Below, in pieces: positions 9,456 through 17,691 of a stretch of DNA of 64,000 nt. The position numbers were made by a program, and so were the translations under genes. Within the stretch, counting starts at the first letter, position 1. The number at the start of each line of letters is the position of its first letter. The notes under the pieces were generated by a model. The model ran no database searches, was not told the DNA's origin, and was given only the letters and a program-made list of their open reading frames with translations. Location of the stretch: contig CAWDDW010000003.1 of assembly GCA_963801185.1 (NCBI GenBank), positions 930,001 to 994,000 of the forward strand. The letters run 5' to 3'. The DNA is from Palsa-601 sp963801185. Its GTDB lineage: Bacteria; Actinomycetota; Acidimicrobiia; Acidimicrobiales; Bog-793.

Positions 9456-10260
9456 GACGGTCCTCCGATACGTGGTGCTGGTCGCGATCGCTTTGGTGGT
9501 GCTCTTCCCGATCTACATCACGGTCGTCAACGCGCTGCTCTCCGGCCAGGAGATCGCCAGGCGACCGCCGACGCTCTTCCCGCTCCACCCGCTCTGGCGC
9601 TCGTTCTCGCAGGCCTGGACGGACGGCCACCTCTCCGCCTACCTGAAGACGAGCGCGATCGTCAGCATCTCGACGACGCTTGCGGCGCTTCTCACCTCGA
9701 TCCTTGCGGCGTACGCCTTCGCGTTCCTCGAGTTCCCGCTGAAGCGGGTCCTGTTCGGTCTCTGCCTCGCGACGCTGATGGTGCCCGCCGAAGTGACGAT
9801 CATCCCGAATTACAGGACGATTCAGATCCTCGGCTGGTACAACACCTATCCGGCACTCATCGTCCCGTTCGTCGCGAGCGGGATCGGGATCTTCTTGTTC
9901 CGCCAGTCTTTCCGCCAGCTTCCCCGTGAGCTGCGCGACGCGGCAGTCCTCGACGGGTACGGACGCTGGCGGTTCCTGGCGCGTGTCGTCGTGCCGCTCA
10001 ACAGGCCGATGATCGGGGCGTTCGCGATCTTCGCGTTCCTCGGGAGCTGGAACCAGTACCTCTGGCCGCTCCTCGTCACCGACACCACCTCTCGCCGCAC
10101 AGTACAGGTGGGGCTCAGGTCGCTCGAGAGCCTCAACGCCGACCAGCAGAACATCGTCTTCGCCGGCACGCTGCTCGCAGCACTGCCGATCTTCGTGCTC
10201 TTGTTCATCTTCCAGCGACAGCTTGTGCGAGGCCTCACGGCTGGGGCCGTCAAAGGCTGA
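9439..10260 (+). CDS. ABC sugar permease, MalG/UgpE type
   Basis: Second pore subunit, 273 residues, six hydrophobic segments, first at about 9-30 (VLRYVVLVAIALVVLFPIYITV). The EAA loop is AAVLDGYGRWRFLARVVVPLNRP, and the C-terminus FQRQLVRGLTAGAVKG is typical of this family. The ATG lies inside the previous gene (17-base overlap), with GGAGG a few bases upstream. It ends the importer operon; the next gene, 124 bp on, is unrelated. Confidence 0.9.
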   Translation: MPTSVRTVLRYVVLVAIALVVLFPIYITVVNALLSGQEIARRPPTLFPLHPLWRSFSQAWTDGHLSAYLKTSAIVSISTTLAALLTSILAAYAFAFLEFPLKRVLFGLCLATLMVPAEVTIIPNYRTIQILGWYNTYPALIVPFVASGIGIFLFRQSFRQLPRELRDAAVLDGYGRWRFLARVVVPLNRPMIGAFAIFAFLGSWNQYLWPLLVTDTTSRRTVQVGLRSLESLNADQQNIVFAGTLLAALPIFVLLFIFQRQLVRGLTAGAVKG

Positions 10261-10384
10261 TCGTCGTCTGTGCGCCTCGGCGTACGCGAAACACTGCTGT
10301 GACGCCTTTGCTCCTGTGAGGCTCTCCGCTCGCCGTTGTGGCGGAAAGCTCCCGTCCAATCGGCTTTCAGCTAAGGAGAGACCC

Positions 10385-11236
10385 ATGAGCAACGAACCCG
10401 GGGACATCGAGTCCGACCACGGCGAGGGGGCGAACGACGAGGCTCGTCGACACCCGACGCATGGCCGGGGACGAGTTGCGACAACTGTTTCGATTGCCGT
10501 TGTGGCCGCGCTTGTCGTGACTGGAGTCGGCTTTGCGGGCGTGGCGCTCGGTCGTTCGGGCGCCGCGTCGCACGGTCGACAGAAGGTGCGGCTCGACTCC
10601 ACGCACGCGACCGTGCCCACGGGTGCGACGATCACCGTCACGGGTTCCGGCACAGTGCAGGGCACGCCGGACACGGTCAGTTTCCAGATCGGCGTCCACA
10701 CCGTCGAAGCGACCGCAACGGCCGCCCTCTCGGAGAACAACGCACAGGTCGTCACGCTCGAACACACCTTGACGGAGCACGGCGTCACAGCCCAGGAGAT
10801 GCAGACCTCGGGGCTCGACCTCTACGAGAACACCAACAACGACGGCGTGCTGACCGGGTTCTCCGTCGACGACGACCTCAACGTGACGATGCAAGGCATC
10901 GCCGATGCGGGTGGCGCGATCGAGGCCGCTGCACAGGCTGTCGGAAACGGGATCCAGCTCTACGGCATCTCGTTCTCCATCTCGAACCAGTCGGCCCTGC
11001 TGGCTGCCGCGCGTTCGCGGGCGATGCAGAGCGCGAAGACCGAAGCGATGCAGCTTGCGATCGGCGCGAACGAGACACTTGGCGGAATAGTCCGGGTGAC
11101 CGATCAGGAGAACGCGAGCCCTCAGCTCTTCTATGGCGCCGGCGACGTCGCCGAGGCGGCGGCGAACGTCCCTGTCGACGCGGGTCGGGAGCCGGTCAAC
11201 GTGCAGGTGACCGTGGAGTACGCCCTCAACAGCTGA
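10385..11236 (+). CDS. SIMPL-domain (DUF541) secreted or membrane-anchored protein
   Basis: 283 residues. A cytoplasmic N-terminus rich in acidic residues and His is followed by one membrane segment near residues 37-60 (VSIAVVAALVVTGVGFAGVALG). A SIMPL/DUF541 domain follows, recognised by ITVTGSGTVQGTPDTVSFQIGV, the NNAQVVTLEHTL helix, GIQLYGISFSISNQS and ALNS at the end. The molecular role of this family is poorly known; it is usually cell-envelope associated. The start at 10385 has AAGGAGAG seven bases upstream; the open frame back to 10223 lacks such a site. It is just upstream of the leuA leader but reads as a separate gene. Confidence 0.8.
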   Translation: MSNEPGDIESDHGEGANDEARRHPTHGRGRVATTVSIAVVAALVVTGVGFAGVALGRSGAASHGRQKVRLDSTHATVPTGATITVTGSGTVQGTPDTVSFQIGVHTVEATATAALSENNAQVVTLEHTLTEHGVTAQEMQTSGLDLYENTNNDGVLTGFSVDDDLNVTMQGIADAGGAIEAAAQAVGNGIQLYGISFSISNQSALLAAARSRAMQSAKTEAMQLAIGANETLGGIVRVTDQENASPQLFYGAGDVAEAAANVPVDAGREPVNVQVTVEYALNS

Positions 11237-11256
11237 CGAGCAGCGGACCCGCCGGA

Positions 11257-11285
11257 TTGACTTCTCATGTCCGATCACGCACACT
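11257..11285 (+). promoter_or_regulatory. leuA leader promoter (TTGACT - 17 bp - CACACT)
   Basis: TTGACT at 11257-11262 and CACACT at 11280-11285 are spaced 17 bp. The leader ATG begins eight bases after the -10, so the transcript would start at or very near it. The leuB leader promoter at 19527 has the same TTGACT and a matching CAGACT. Confidence 0.65.
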
Positions 11286-11296
11286 GGTCGGACATG
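11266..11296. promoter_or_regulatory. inverted repeat across the leuA promoter, possible operator
   Basis: Perfect 9-bp arms CATGTCCGA (11266-11274) and TCGGACATG (11288-11296) flank the -10 element and end on the leader ATG. A repressor here would block initiation; an RNA stem is the alternative. No cognate regulator is encoded nearby. Confidence 0.4.
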
Positions 11297-11329
11297 ACGA
11301 AGCCGACCTTGTTCCTCCTTCTTACCTGA
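11294..11329 (+). CDS. leuL: leu leader peptide MTKPTLFLLLT
   Basis: Eleven codons with Leu at positions 6 and 8-10 (TTG, then CTC CTT CTT) and a stop at 11327-11329, directly before two RNA hairpins and leuA. Leu-rich leader peptides upstream of leuA act as leucine sensors: a ribosome stalled at Leu codons changes downstream RNA folding so that transcription continues. The reading frame, the clustered Leu codons and the terminator fit that model. Translation is not shown. It seems to be leaderless, with the -10 only eight bases upstream. Confidence 0.75.
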   Translation: MTKPTLFLLLT

Positions 11330-11330
11330 G

Positions 11331-11352
11331 GGTGAGCGCCATAGCGCTCGCC
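11331..11352 (+). promoter_or_regulatory. leader hairpin between leu peptide and terminator
   Basis: GGTGAGCGC and GCGCTCGCC pair over nine positions (one G-U) around a four-base loop, starting two bases after the leader stop. It fits a pause or protector hairpin of an attenuator. I could not identify a clear alternative antiterminator pairing by eye. Confidence 0.55.
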
Positions 11353-11355
11353 TTG

Positions 11356-11388
11356 ACCTCCTGTGCCCAATGGGCCGGGAGGTTTTTT
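11356..11388 (+). terminator. leuA attenuator terminator
   Basis: ACCTCC...GCCCA pairs with TGGGC...GGAGGT and is followed directly by a run of T (11383-11388), a classic intrinsic terminator. It lies 36 bp before the leuA ATG and after the Leu leader peptide, so it can only serve to stop transcription before leuA. Confidence 0.85.
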
Positions 11389-11423
11389 GTTGCCCGCGAC
11401 CAAATGAGACCGACGAGGTAGAC

Positions 11424-13007
11424 ATGAACCCCGACCACGCAACGAGCGAAGACTCCGGCAAGGTAGTCATCTTCGACACCACGCTCCGGGACGGCGAGCA
11501 GGCTCCCGGCATCTCGCTCGATGCCGTCGAGAAACTCGAGATCGCCGAGCAGCTCTCCCGCCTCGGGGTCGACTACCTCGAGGCAGGGTTCCCTGTCGCG
11601 AGCGAGGGCGAATTCGAAGCGGTGCAGGCGATCTCGCGAGGCGTGCACGGACCGGTGATCTGCGGCCTCTCGCGGACGAACCTGGCGGACGTCGACCGCT
11701 GCTACGAGGCGGTCCGCGACGCCGACCGCTCCCGTATCCACGTCTTCATATCGACGAGCCCGAGCCACATGGAGCACATGCTGAAGATGACCCGGGAACA
11801 GGTCCTCGCCGAGGTGCGCCGGGGTGTGGGCCGCGCCAAGGAGCACCTCGAGGACATCGAATTCTCGCCCCAGGACGCCACGCGCACGCCGCTCGACTTC
11901 ATGCTCGAGGTACTCGCGGCGTCGGTCGAGTCCGGCGCGACCACGCTCAACATCCCCGACACCGTGGGCTACGGGATCCCATGGGACTTCGGGGACCTGA
12001 TCTCGTACGTGCGGCGTGAGGTGCCGGGCGACTACGTCATCTCGACGCACTGCCACAACGACCTCGGTCTTGCCGTCGCGAACTCGCTCTCAGGCGTCCG
12101 CAACGGCGCACGGCAGATCGAAGTGTGCGTCAACGGGCTCGGCGAGCGGGCGGGGAACGCAGCGCTCGAGGAGGTCGTGATGGCCCTAAAGATCCGTGCC
12201 GATCAGTTCCCCGGGCTCGAGACCGGCGTCAAGACCGAGGAGCTGGCGCGGACGAGCCGGCTCGTCTCCCGCCTCACCGGCTACCAGTTGCAATGGAACA
12301 AGGCCGTCGTGGGACGCAACGCCTTCCAGCACGAATCCGGCATCCACCAGCACGGCGTCCTCGTGGAGAGATCGACTTACGAGATCATCGACGCAGCTTC
12401 GGTGGGCCAGGTCGGCAGCCAGATCGTGCTCGGCAAGCACTCGGGCCGGCACGCTTTCTCAGAGACCCTCGAGAAACTCGGCATCGTCATCCGTGGCGAC
12501 GCGCTCAACGCGGCGTTCGCTCGCTTCAAGGAACTGGCTGATCGGAAGGTGCAGTTGACCGATGCCGATCTCGAGGCGATCGTGGCCGAGGAAGTCGGCA
12601 CTGCCGTCGAGTCCGGGTACTCGCTCGAGGTCCTCGAGGTGCATGGAGGCACTGCCTCGGTGCCGAAGGCCCGGGTGGTGGTCGTGCGGGACGGCCGGCG
12701 CTCGGAGGGCGTCTCCGAGGGAGATGGCATGATCGATGCCGCCTGCCAGGCGATCCGCCAGGCAACGGGGATCGAGGCCACGCTGACGGGCTTCAACGTC
12801 TCGTCGGTGACCGGCGGGATCGACGCGCTCGGAGATGTCGTGGTGCAGCTCGAGTCCGGCGGCGTGAAGGTTTCCGGGCGGGGAGTATCGACAGACGTCG
12901 TGGAGGCATCGGCCCGCGCGTACTTGGCGGCGGCCAACCGGATGGTCCGCGCGAGGGCGCGCTCTGGAGCGCTCGACGCCGTTAGGAGAACCGAGGTCGG
13001 GCCTTAG
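11424..13007 (+). CDS. leuA: 2-isopropylmalate synthase
   Basis: First committed enzyme of leucine synthesis: condenses acetyl-CoA with 2-oxoisovalerate. 527 residues, short (E. coli-like) type, with a DRE-TIM barrel: IFDTTLRDGEQAPG at the start, metal ligands in STHCHNDLGLAVAN, the catalytic GIHQHGV segment and the C-terminal regulatory domain from about residue 385 that binds leucine. ATG 11424 begins after the attenuator; the open frame back to 11370 would start inside the terminator stem and is rejected. Expression should be controlled both by attenuation at 11294-11388 and by leucine feedback on the enzyme. Confidence 0.95.
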   Translation: MNPDHATSEDSGKVVIFDTTLRDGEQAPGISLDAVEKLEIAEQLSRLGVDYLEAGFPVASEGEFEAVQAISRGVHGPVICGLSRTNLADVDRCYEAVRDADRSRIHVFISTSPSHMEHMLKMTREQVLAEVRRGVGRAKEHLEDIEFSPQDATRTPLDFMLEVLAASVESGATTLNIPDTVGYGIPWDFGDLISYVRREVPGDYVISTHCHNDLGLAVANSLSGVRNGARQIEVCVNGLGERAGNAALEEVVMALKIRADQFPGLETGVKTEELARTSRLVSRLTGYQLQWNKAVVGRNAFQHESGIHQHGVLVERSTYEIIDAASVGQVGSQIVLGKHSGRHAFSETLEKLGIVIRGDALNAAFARFKELADRKVQLTDADLEAIVAEEVGTAVESGYSLEVLEVHGGTASVPKARVVVVRDGRRSEGVSEGDGMIDAACQAIRQATGIEATLTGFNVSSVTGGIDALGDVVVQLESGGVKVSGRGVSTDVVEASARAYLAAANRMVRARARSGALDAVRRTEVGP

Positions 13008-13075
13008 CCCGAGCTGGCCTCGGCTGAGCGCTGGCCCGCGTCCTGATCCGGCTTGCGGCAGGGCAGACTCATCTG

Positions 13076-14236
13076 GTGGACCAGAGCAGAGCGCGCATCC
13101 ACCGCACCCAGGTCGGATCGTTCGCAGGGCTGGCAGTCGTGGCGAGCCTGTGCCTCGGTGCCTGCTCCAGCGGCGCGGGCTCGGCCGGCTCCTCCTCGTC
13201 CACGTCGGCCGCGCAGGCGGGGAGCGGGTCGTCGGTCGTCACGCCGGAGGCCGCCCGTGCCCTCGTGGCTCCGACCATGACCACCAACAACAAGGCGAAC
13301 GCCTCGCTGAGCAGCAGCTTGCTGGCTTCCTACGAAGCCGGTTCGGCGTATTCGTTGGACAACGCCACCTACGAGGCCGATCGACTGGCAAAGCGGCAAA
13401 CGCACCACGCCCCTCCGTACTCCCCCTTCACAATCGAGCTGAAGGCGCTCGGTCTCGTCCGCCAGACCGCCTGGCCGGCGGATTTCGTCACTGTCGGGTT
13501 GACCAGCCCTCTCGCCAAGACCTCGCCGAAGACCCCGTCGTGTGGCTCGCTCTTCGAATTCGAGCGCACCTCCGCGAGCGGGCGATGGCGGATCGTGCTC
13601 GAGCCGGAGATCAGCGGGACGGCGCTACCCGCACTTGCGGTCGGGGCGGGCGGGTACTCCCCGCGTCCTTCCGGCGCTACCGAGCGCGCCGCCGCGGCGC
13701 TTCCGTCCGAGGTCTCGGCGGCCCTGCTCGCCGAGGAGACGAGCGGGAAGCTAGGGCCGTTCAAGAGCTCCGACTTCACCGGCGCCTGCTGGCAGCTCCC
13801 GAACCCGAGGGGCGACATCGTCTACGCCGAGGCGAACGGGTTCGGCCAACGAGACCTGTACTCGACGATCACTCCGAGGGATACGGCCGCGTTCGCCTTG
13901 AACGGGGGAGGGGCGCTCGTCGTGTTCACGTTGCGTTTCGACGATCAGCTGATCGCCTCGTCGTCGTCCCGGCCCGTGACCTGGACGCAGGTGTCGCTCT
14001 CGAAGTATCCGGGCGCGGCCTGGATGTACTTCCTCGCGGCTGGCCTGTACTCGCAGGTGACCGAGAAGGGCGAGATTCAGGTCGCAGTCGATCTCGCCCC
14101 GGGAGGCAAGCACTACTCGGTCGTCGGGAGCTACAGCGGCATCACGTCCGTGACGGGCACTAAGACCAAGAGCTTCCGGACCCCCTCCGAGCGGCACTCT
14201 GACCTCGTTCCGGCGTTGAGTAGAGTGCCGGCGTGA
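13076..14236 (+). CDS. secreted lipoprotein, unknown function
   Basis: 386 residues from a GTG. A lipobox in ASLCLGACSSG near residue 30 and a Ser/Gly-rich linker show an exported lipid-anchored protein. The mature region has no recognised domain. It contains one later Cys pair (PSCGSLFEFER and TGACWQLPNPRG) and mixed beta-type sequence such as KGEIQVAVDLAPGGKHYSVVG. A CAGACT box sits six bases before the start, matching the leuB leader promoter, so the gene may be leaderless. Its last codons overlap the methyltransferase start. Confidence 0.6.
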   Translation: MDQSRARIHRTQVGSFAGLAVVASLCLGACSSGAGSAGSSSSTSAAQAGSGSSVVTPEAARALVAPTMTTNNKANASLSSSLLASYEAGSAYSLDNATYEADRLAKRQTHHAPPYSPFTIELKALGLVRQTAWPADFVTVGLTSPLAKTSPKTPSCGSLFEFERTSASGRWRIVLEPEISGTALPALAVGAGGYSPRPSGATERAAAALPSEVSAALLAEETSGKLGPFKSSDFTGACWQLPNPRGDIVYAEANGFGQRDLYSTITPRDTAAFALNGGGALVVFTLRFDDQLIASSSSRPVTWTQVSLSKYPGAAWMYFLAAGLYSQVTEKGEIQVAVDLAPGGKHYSVVGSYSGITSVTGTKTKSFRTPSERHSDLVPALSRVPA

Positions 14237-14982
14237 ACGTGCTCCGCCGGGTGGCGAACCGCAGCGGCGAGCTGGTCTTCGATCCGGAAGCCGACTCGCT
14301 CGAAGCCGTCGAGCGCGCTGACGTCCTCCGCTATGGCTGGGTTACCGACTGGGTCCGCGAGTGGGGACTCGGCACCGGGCGCGTGCTCGACCTCGGCTGT
14401 TGGACCGGCGGCTTTCTGAGGCAGCTCGACCGGCAGGTCGGATGCGGCGAGATCTGGGGTGTCGACCTCGACGGCCCGTGGCTCGATGTCGCCCGCCAGG
14501 CGGTGCCGAGCGGAACGTTCGCCCCGATCACGGGCCTCCTCGAGCTGCGCAAGGCCGTCGAGGGAGACTTCGACTTCGTCTTCTTCCTCGAGACGATCGA
14601 GCACTTGCCCCGCGGGTCGGAGGGCAGGACGTTGCGGGCGATCGCGGAGGTGATCAGGCCGGGTGGCTCGCTCGTCCTGTCGACGCCTTACGCCGGCCCG
14701 CTGACACCTCTCGATCCAGCCTGGGCGCTCATAGGGCATCGCCACTACCGGGTCCCGACCTTGCGCAGCCTGCTCGAGGCTGCCGGCTTCGAGATCGACG
14801 AGATCGGCTATGCCGGGAACCTCTACGAGGTCGCGGGGGAGTACCGCTTCCTCGCCATCAAGCACCTTCGTCACAAGATCGTGGCCCCACAGCCGTTCCT
14901 GCGGCAGCGGGCCGACACCGGCATCACCCCCGACCGCAACCCGACGTCGACAGGTGTCTACGTGAGGGCGCGCAAGCTCTGA
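14233..14982 (+). CDS. class I SAM-dependent methyltransferase
   Basis: 249 residues starting at a GTG that overlaps the previous stop (GTGA), so translation is coupled. The SAM-binding motif is RVLDLGCWTGGF (near residue 50), motif II is EIWGVDLDG, and the later strand FDFVFFLETIEHLPRG with VIRPGGSLVLSTPY places it in the UbiG/Methyltransf_23 group. The C-terminal part, LLEAAGFEIDEIGYAGNLYE, resembles methyltransferases found in polysaccharide and cell-envelope clusters. Substrate unknown. Confidence 0.78.
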   Translation: MNVLRRVANRSGELVFDPEADSLEAVERADVLRYGWVTDWVREWGLGTGRVLDLGCWTGGFLRQLDRQVGCGEIWGVDLDGPWLDVARQAVPSGTFAPITGLLELRKAVEGDFDFVFFLETIEHLPRGSEGRTLRAIAEVIRPGGSLVLSTPYAGPLTPLDPAWALIGHRHYRVPTLRSLLEAAGFEIDEIGYAGNLYEVAGEYRFLAIKHLRHKIVAPQPFLRQRADTGITPDRNPTSTGVYVRARKL

Positions 14983-14997
14983 GCCCCATTGCCGGTC

Positions 14998-15591
14998 TCA
15001 GGCCGAGGTCGGCATCCACGCCGGCCGAGTCGCCTCGAACGCGTCGATCTCGCCGAGGTGCTGCATCGTGATGCCGATGTCGTCGAGGCCCTCGAGGAGG
15101 CGGTGGCGAGCATCGTCGTCCAGCGAGAATGGCCCTTCTATGCCTACCGCGGGAACTTCGACGAGTCGTCGATCGACGTCTACCGTGACCTCGAGGCTCG
15201 GGTCCTTGCGAACGGCCTCCATCAACCGTGATGCGAGCTCGGCCGACACTTGCGCAGGAACCAGTCCGGACTTGGTGGCGTTGTTCCTGAAGATGTCGCC
15301 GAAACGAGAGCTCACCACCACTTCGAACCCGTAGTCCACGAGCGCCCAGACGGCGTGCTCGCGCGAGGAGCCGGTGCCGAAGTTCCGCCCTGCGATCAGG
15401 ATGCGTGCTCCGGCGTGCTCGGGCTGGTTGAGCACGAACGAGGGGTCGTCCCGCCACTCGGCGAACAAGCCCGCACCAAAACCGGTCCGCTCGATCCGCT
15501 TCAGCCACTCGCTCGGGATTATCTGATCGGTGTCCACGTCGGACCGATCGAGAGGGACCGCTCGGCCAGTGATGATCCGCACGGGTTTCAC
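14998..15591 (-). CDS. leuD: 3-isopropylmalate dehydratase small subunit
   Basis: Partner of LeuC in isomerising 2- to 3-isopropylmalate, and probably citramalate to methylmalate in the CimA route. 197 residues with swivel-domain motifs DVDTDQIIPSEWLKR, LIAGRNFGTGSSREHAVWAL and VVSSRFGDIFRNNATKSG. The GTG start at 15591 was chosen because the family begins just before VRIITGRAV and GGAG lies 11 bases upstream; the longer frame to 15714 would overlap leuC. The gap to leuC is 37 bp. Confidence 0.93.
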   Translation of the reverse strand: MKPVRIITGRAVPLDRSDVDTDQIIPSEWLKRIERTGFGAGLFAEWRDDPSFVLNQPEHAGARILIAGRNFGTGSSREHAVWALVDYGFEVVVSSRFGDIFRNNATKSGLVPAQVSAELASRLMEAVRKDPSLEVTVDVDRRLVEVPAVGIEGPFSLDDDARHRLLEGLDDIGITMQHLGEIDAFEATRPAWMPTSA

Positions 15592-15628
15592 GACGCTGAC
15601 TCCATCATGGGTCCGAGCACCTGCCTGA

Positions 15629-17089
15629 TCAGCCGAGCTCGCTCGGGGTCGCGAAACGGCCCAGCACGGCCGTGGCCGCCGCGACCTCGGGCGAGACGAG
15701 ATGAGTCCGGCCACCCCGGCCCTGGCGGCCCTCGAAGTTCCGGTTGGACGTCGAGGCGCAGCGCTCGCCCGGGGCGAGCTGATCCGGGTTCATCCCGAGG
15801 CACATGGAACAGCCGCTGTCACGCCACTCGAAACCGGCCTTCGTGAACACCGCGTCGAGGCCCTCTGCCTCGGCCTGCTGCTTCACGTGGCGGGAGCCCG
15901 GCACGACGAGCGCCCGGAGCCCTTGTTTCACATGGTGTCCCTCGACCACGCCGGCCGCGGCTCGCAGGTCTTCGATCCGGGAATTCGTACACGACCCGAT
16001 GAACACGGTGTCGACGGAGATGTCGCGTATCGGTGTGCTTGGGGCGAGCCCCATGTAGGCGAGGGCGCGCACTGCCGCTTCACGCTCGGCATGGGACGGG
16101 AGCTCGTCGGGGTCCGGCACCGCGCCGGCGATCGGTACCACCTGTGCGGGATTGGTGCCCCACGAGACGTGGGGAGAAAGACCCGTGGCATCGATCATGA
16201 CCTCGGTGTCGTAGATGGCACCGGGGTCTGTCACGAGCGATCGCCACTCCGCCACTGCCTGGTCGAACGCCATACCCGAAGGCGCGTGCGGTCTCCCCTC
16301 CAAGTACGCGAAGGTCGTCTCATCCGGCGCGATCATCCCGGCACGCGCTCCCGCTTCGATGGACATGTTGCAGACGGTCATCCGGCCTTCCATCGAGAGC
16401 GACCGTATGGCCGCGCCCCGGTACTCGACGACGTGACCCGCGCCGCCCGTGGTGCCGAGCCGCCCGACGATCGCGAGCACGACGTCCTTCGCCGTCACAC
16501 CGAGCGGGAGGTCGCCTTCCACCGTGACTGCCATCGTCTTCGGCTTGCGCTGGGGGAGGGTCTGGGTGGCGAGCACGTGCTCTACCTCGGACGTACCGAT
16601 GCCGAAAGCGAGCGCCCCGAACGCCCCATGAGTCGAGGTGTGGCTGTCGCCGCAGACGATCGTCATCCCGGGCTGTGTCAGCCCTTGCTCGGGGCCGATC
16701 ACGTGCACGATGCCCTGGTTCTCGTTGCCCATCGGCCAGCAGGTGATCCCGAACTCCCGGCAGTTGGCCTCGAGCGCCTCGAGCTGGCGGCGCGAGGTCG
16801 TGTCGAGGACGGGGATCCCACCTCGTGCTGTCGCGGCGCCCTCTGGGTCACGGGACGGGTCCCATCCGGGCGGCGCGGCCGTCGGCACGTTGTGGTCGGC
16901 CGTCGCCACGGTGAGATCCGGCCGGCGCACTGGCCGTCCCGCCAGCCGGAGCCCGTCGAAGGCTTGCGGAGAGGTGACTTCGTGGACGAGGTGAAGGTCG
17001 ATGTACAAAAGGTCGGGCTCGGCGCTGCCGTCCCCCGGCCTGACGACGTGTCGGTCCCAGACCTTCTCGGGAAGCGTCCTACGTCCCAT
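15629..17089 (-). CDS. leuC: 3-isopropylmalate dehydratase large subunit
   Basis: 486 residues, aconitase-type. The [4Fe-4S] cysteines are visible in FIGSCTNSRIEDLRAA and DSGCSMCLGMNPDQ, and the substrate loops in CGDSHTSTHGAFGALAFGIGTSEVEHVLATQ. The start MGRRTLPEKVWDRHVV is the family start and sits two bases after the greA stop, so leuC is translated from a greA-leuC-leuD message. The heterodimer with LeuD serves both leucine synthesis and, by inference, isoleucine via citramalate. Confidence 0.95.
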   Translation of the reverse strand: MGRRTLPEKVWDRHVVRPGDGSAEPDLLYIDLHLVHEVTSPQAFDGLRLAGRPVRRPDLTVATADHNVPTAAPPGWDPSRDPEGAATARGGIPVLDTTSRRQLEALEANCREFGITCWPMGNENQGIVHVIGPEQGLTQPGMTIVCGDSHTSTHGAFGALAFGIGTSEVEHVLATQTLPQRKPKTMAVTVEGDLPLGVTAKDVVLAIVGRLGTTGGAGHVVEYRGAAIRSLSMEGRMTVCNMSIEAGARAGMIAPDETTFAYLEGRPHAPSGMAFDQAVAEWRSLVTDPGAIYDTEVMIDATGLSPHVSWGTNPAQVVPIAGAVPDPDELPSHAEREAAVRALAYMGLAPSTPIRDISVDTVFIGSCTNSRIEDLRAAAGVVEGHHVKQGLRALVVPGSRHVKQQAEAEGLDAVFTKAGFEWRDSGCSMCLGMNPDQLAPGERCASTSNRNFEGRQGRGGRTHLVSPEVAAATAVLGRFATPSELG

Positions 17090-17091
17090 CC

Positions 17092-17559
17092 TCAGCCGAT
17101 CCTCACGATCTCCACCCGCAGCGTGCCGCTCGGGGCTTCGTACTCGACCGTCTCGCCCGGCCCGTGGCCGAGGAGGGCCAAGCCGAGCGGCGAGCCCGGT
17201 GAGATTACGGCGACGCCCTCGCGGCGCTCCTCGATCGAGCCCACGAAGAACCTCTCGGTCGCGTCATCGCCTTCGTACCGGATGTCCACCTCGACCCCAG
17301 GCTCGACGAGGTCGGCAGCGGCGGACTGCCGTTCGACAATCACCGCCGACCCGAGCATTGCTTGCAGCTGGCGAATCCGTGCTTCCATCTTGCCCTGAGA
17401 GTCCTTGGCGGCGTGGTAGTCGCCGTTCTCCGAGAGGTCGCCGAGCGCCCGGGCCGCCTCGATGTGACGAGCTATCTCGACCCGGCCCCGGGTCGTCAGA
17501 TCCTCGAGCTCGGCCAGAAGCCGGGCGTGTGTTTCAGGTGTCAACTGCGTCTCGCTCAT
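17092..17559 (-). CDS. greA: transcription elongation factor GreA/GreB family
   Basis: Cleavage factor that rescues backtracked RNA polymerase. 155 residues: an N-terminal coiled coil with the acidic tip in RALGDLSENGDYHAAKDSQG (Asp/Glu that help coordinate catalytic Mg) and a C-terminal FKBP-like domain with GSPLGLALLGHGPGETVEYEAPSG. A TAGCCT box on the minus strand at 17567-17572 is seven bases from the ATG, so the transcript looks leaderless. It is first gene of a unit with leuC and leuD, an unusual partner for leucine genes. Confidence 0.88.
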   Translation of the reverse strand: MSETQLTPETHARLLAELEDLTTRGRVEIARHIEAARALGDLSENGDYHAAKDSQGKMEARIRQLQAMLGSAVIVERQSAAADLVEPGVEVDIRYEGDDATERFFVGSIEERREGVAVISPGSPLGLALLGHGPGETVEYEAPSGTLRVEIVRIG

Positions 17560-17566
17560 CGCGAGC

Positions 17567-17572
17567 AGGCTA
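17567..17572 (-). promoter_or_regulatory. -10 element of greA-leuC-leuD
   Basis: TAGCCT on the minus strand, seven bases before the greA ATG. No clear -35 hexamer. Supports a leaderless message for the whole unit; no attenuator fits between it and greA. Confidence 0.5.
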
Positions 17573-17691
17573 GTGGGCCTGTAGAGACCTCCCGGAAGCC
17601 TCCCGGTAGCTCGGCCGCTGTCAGGTCGAGACCGGGACGGTTATCCTTGCAGCGTCGCCACGCGTGCCGATGTGCGGTGAGGAGGGCTCCG

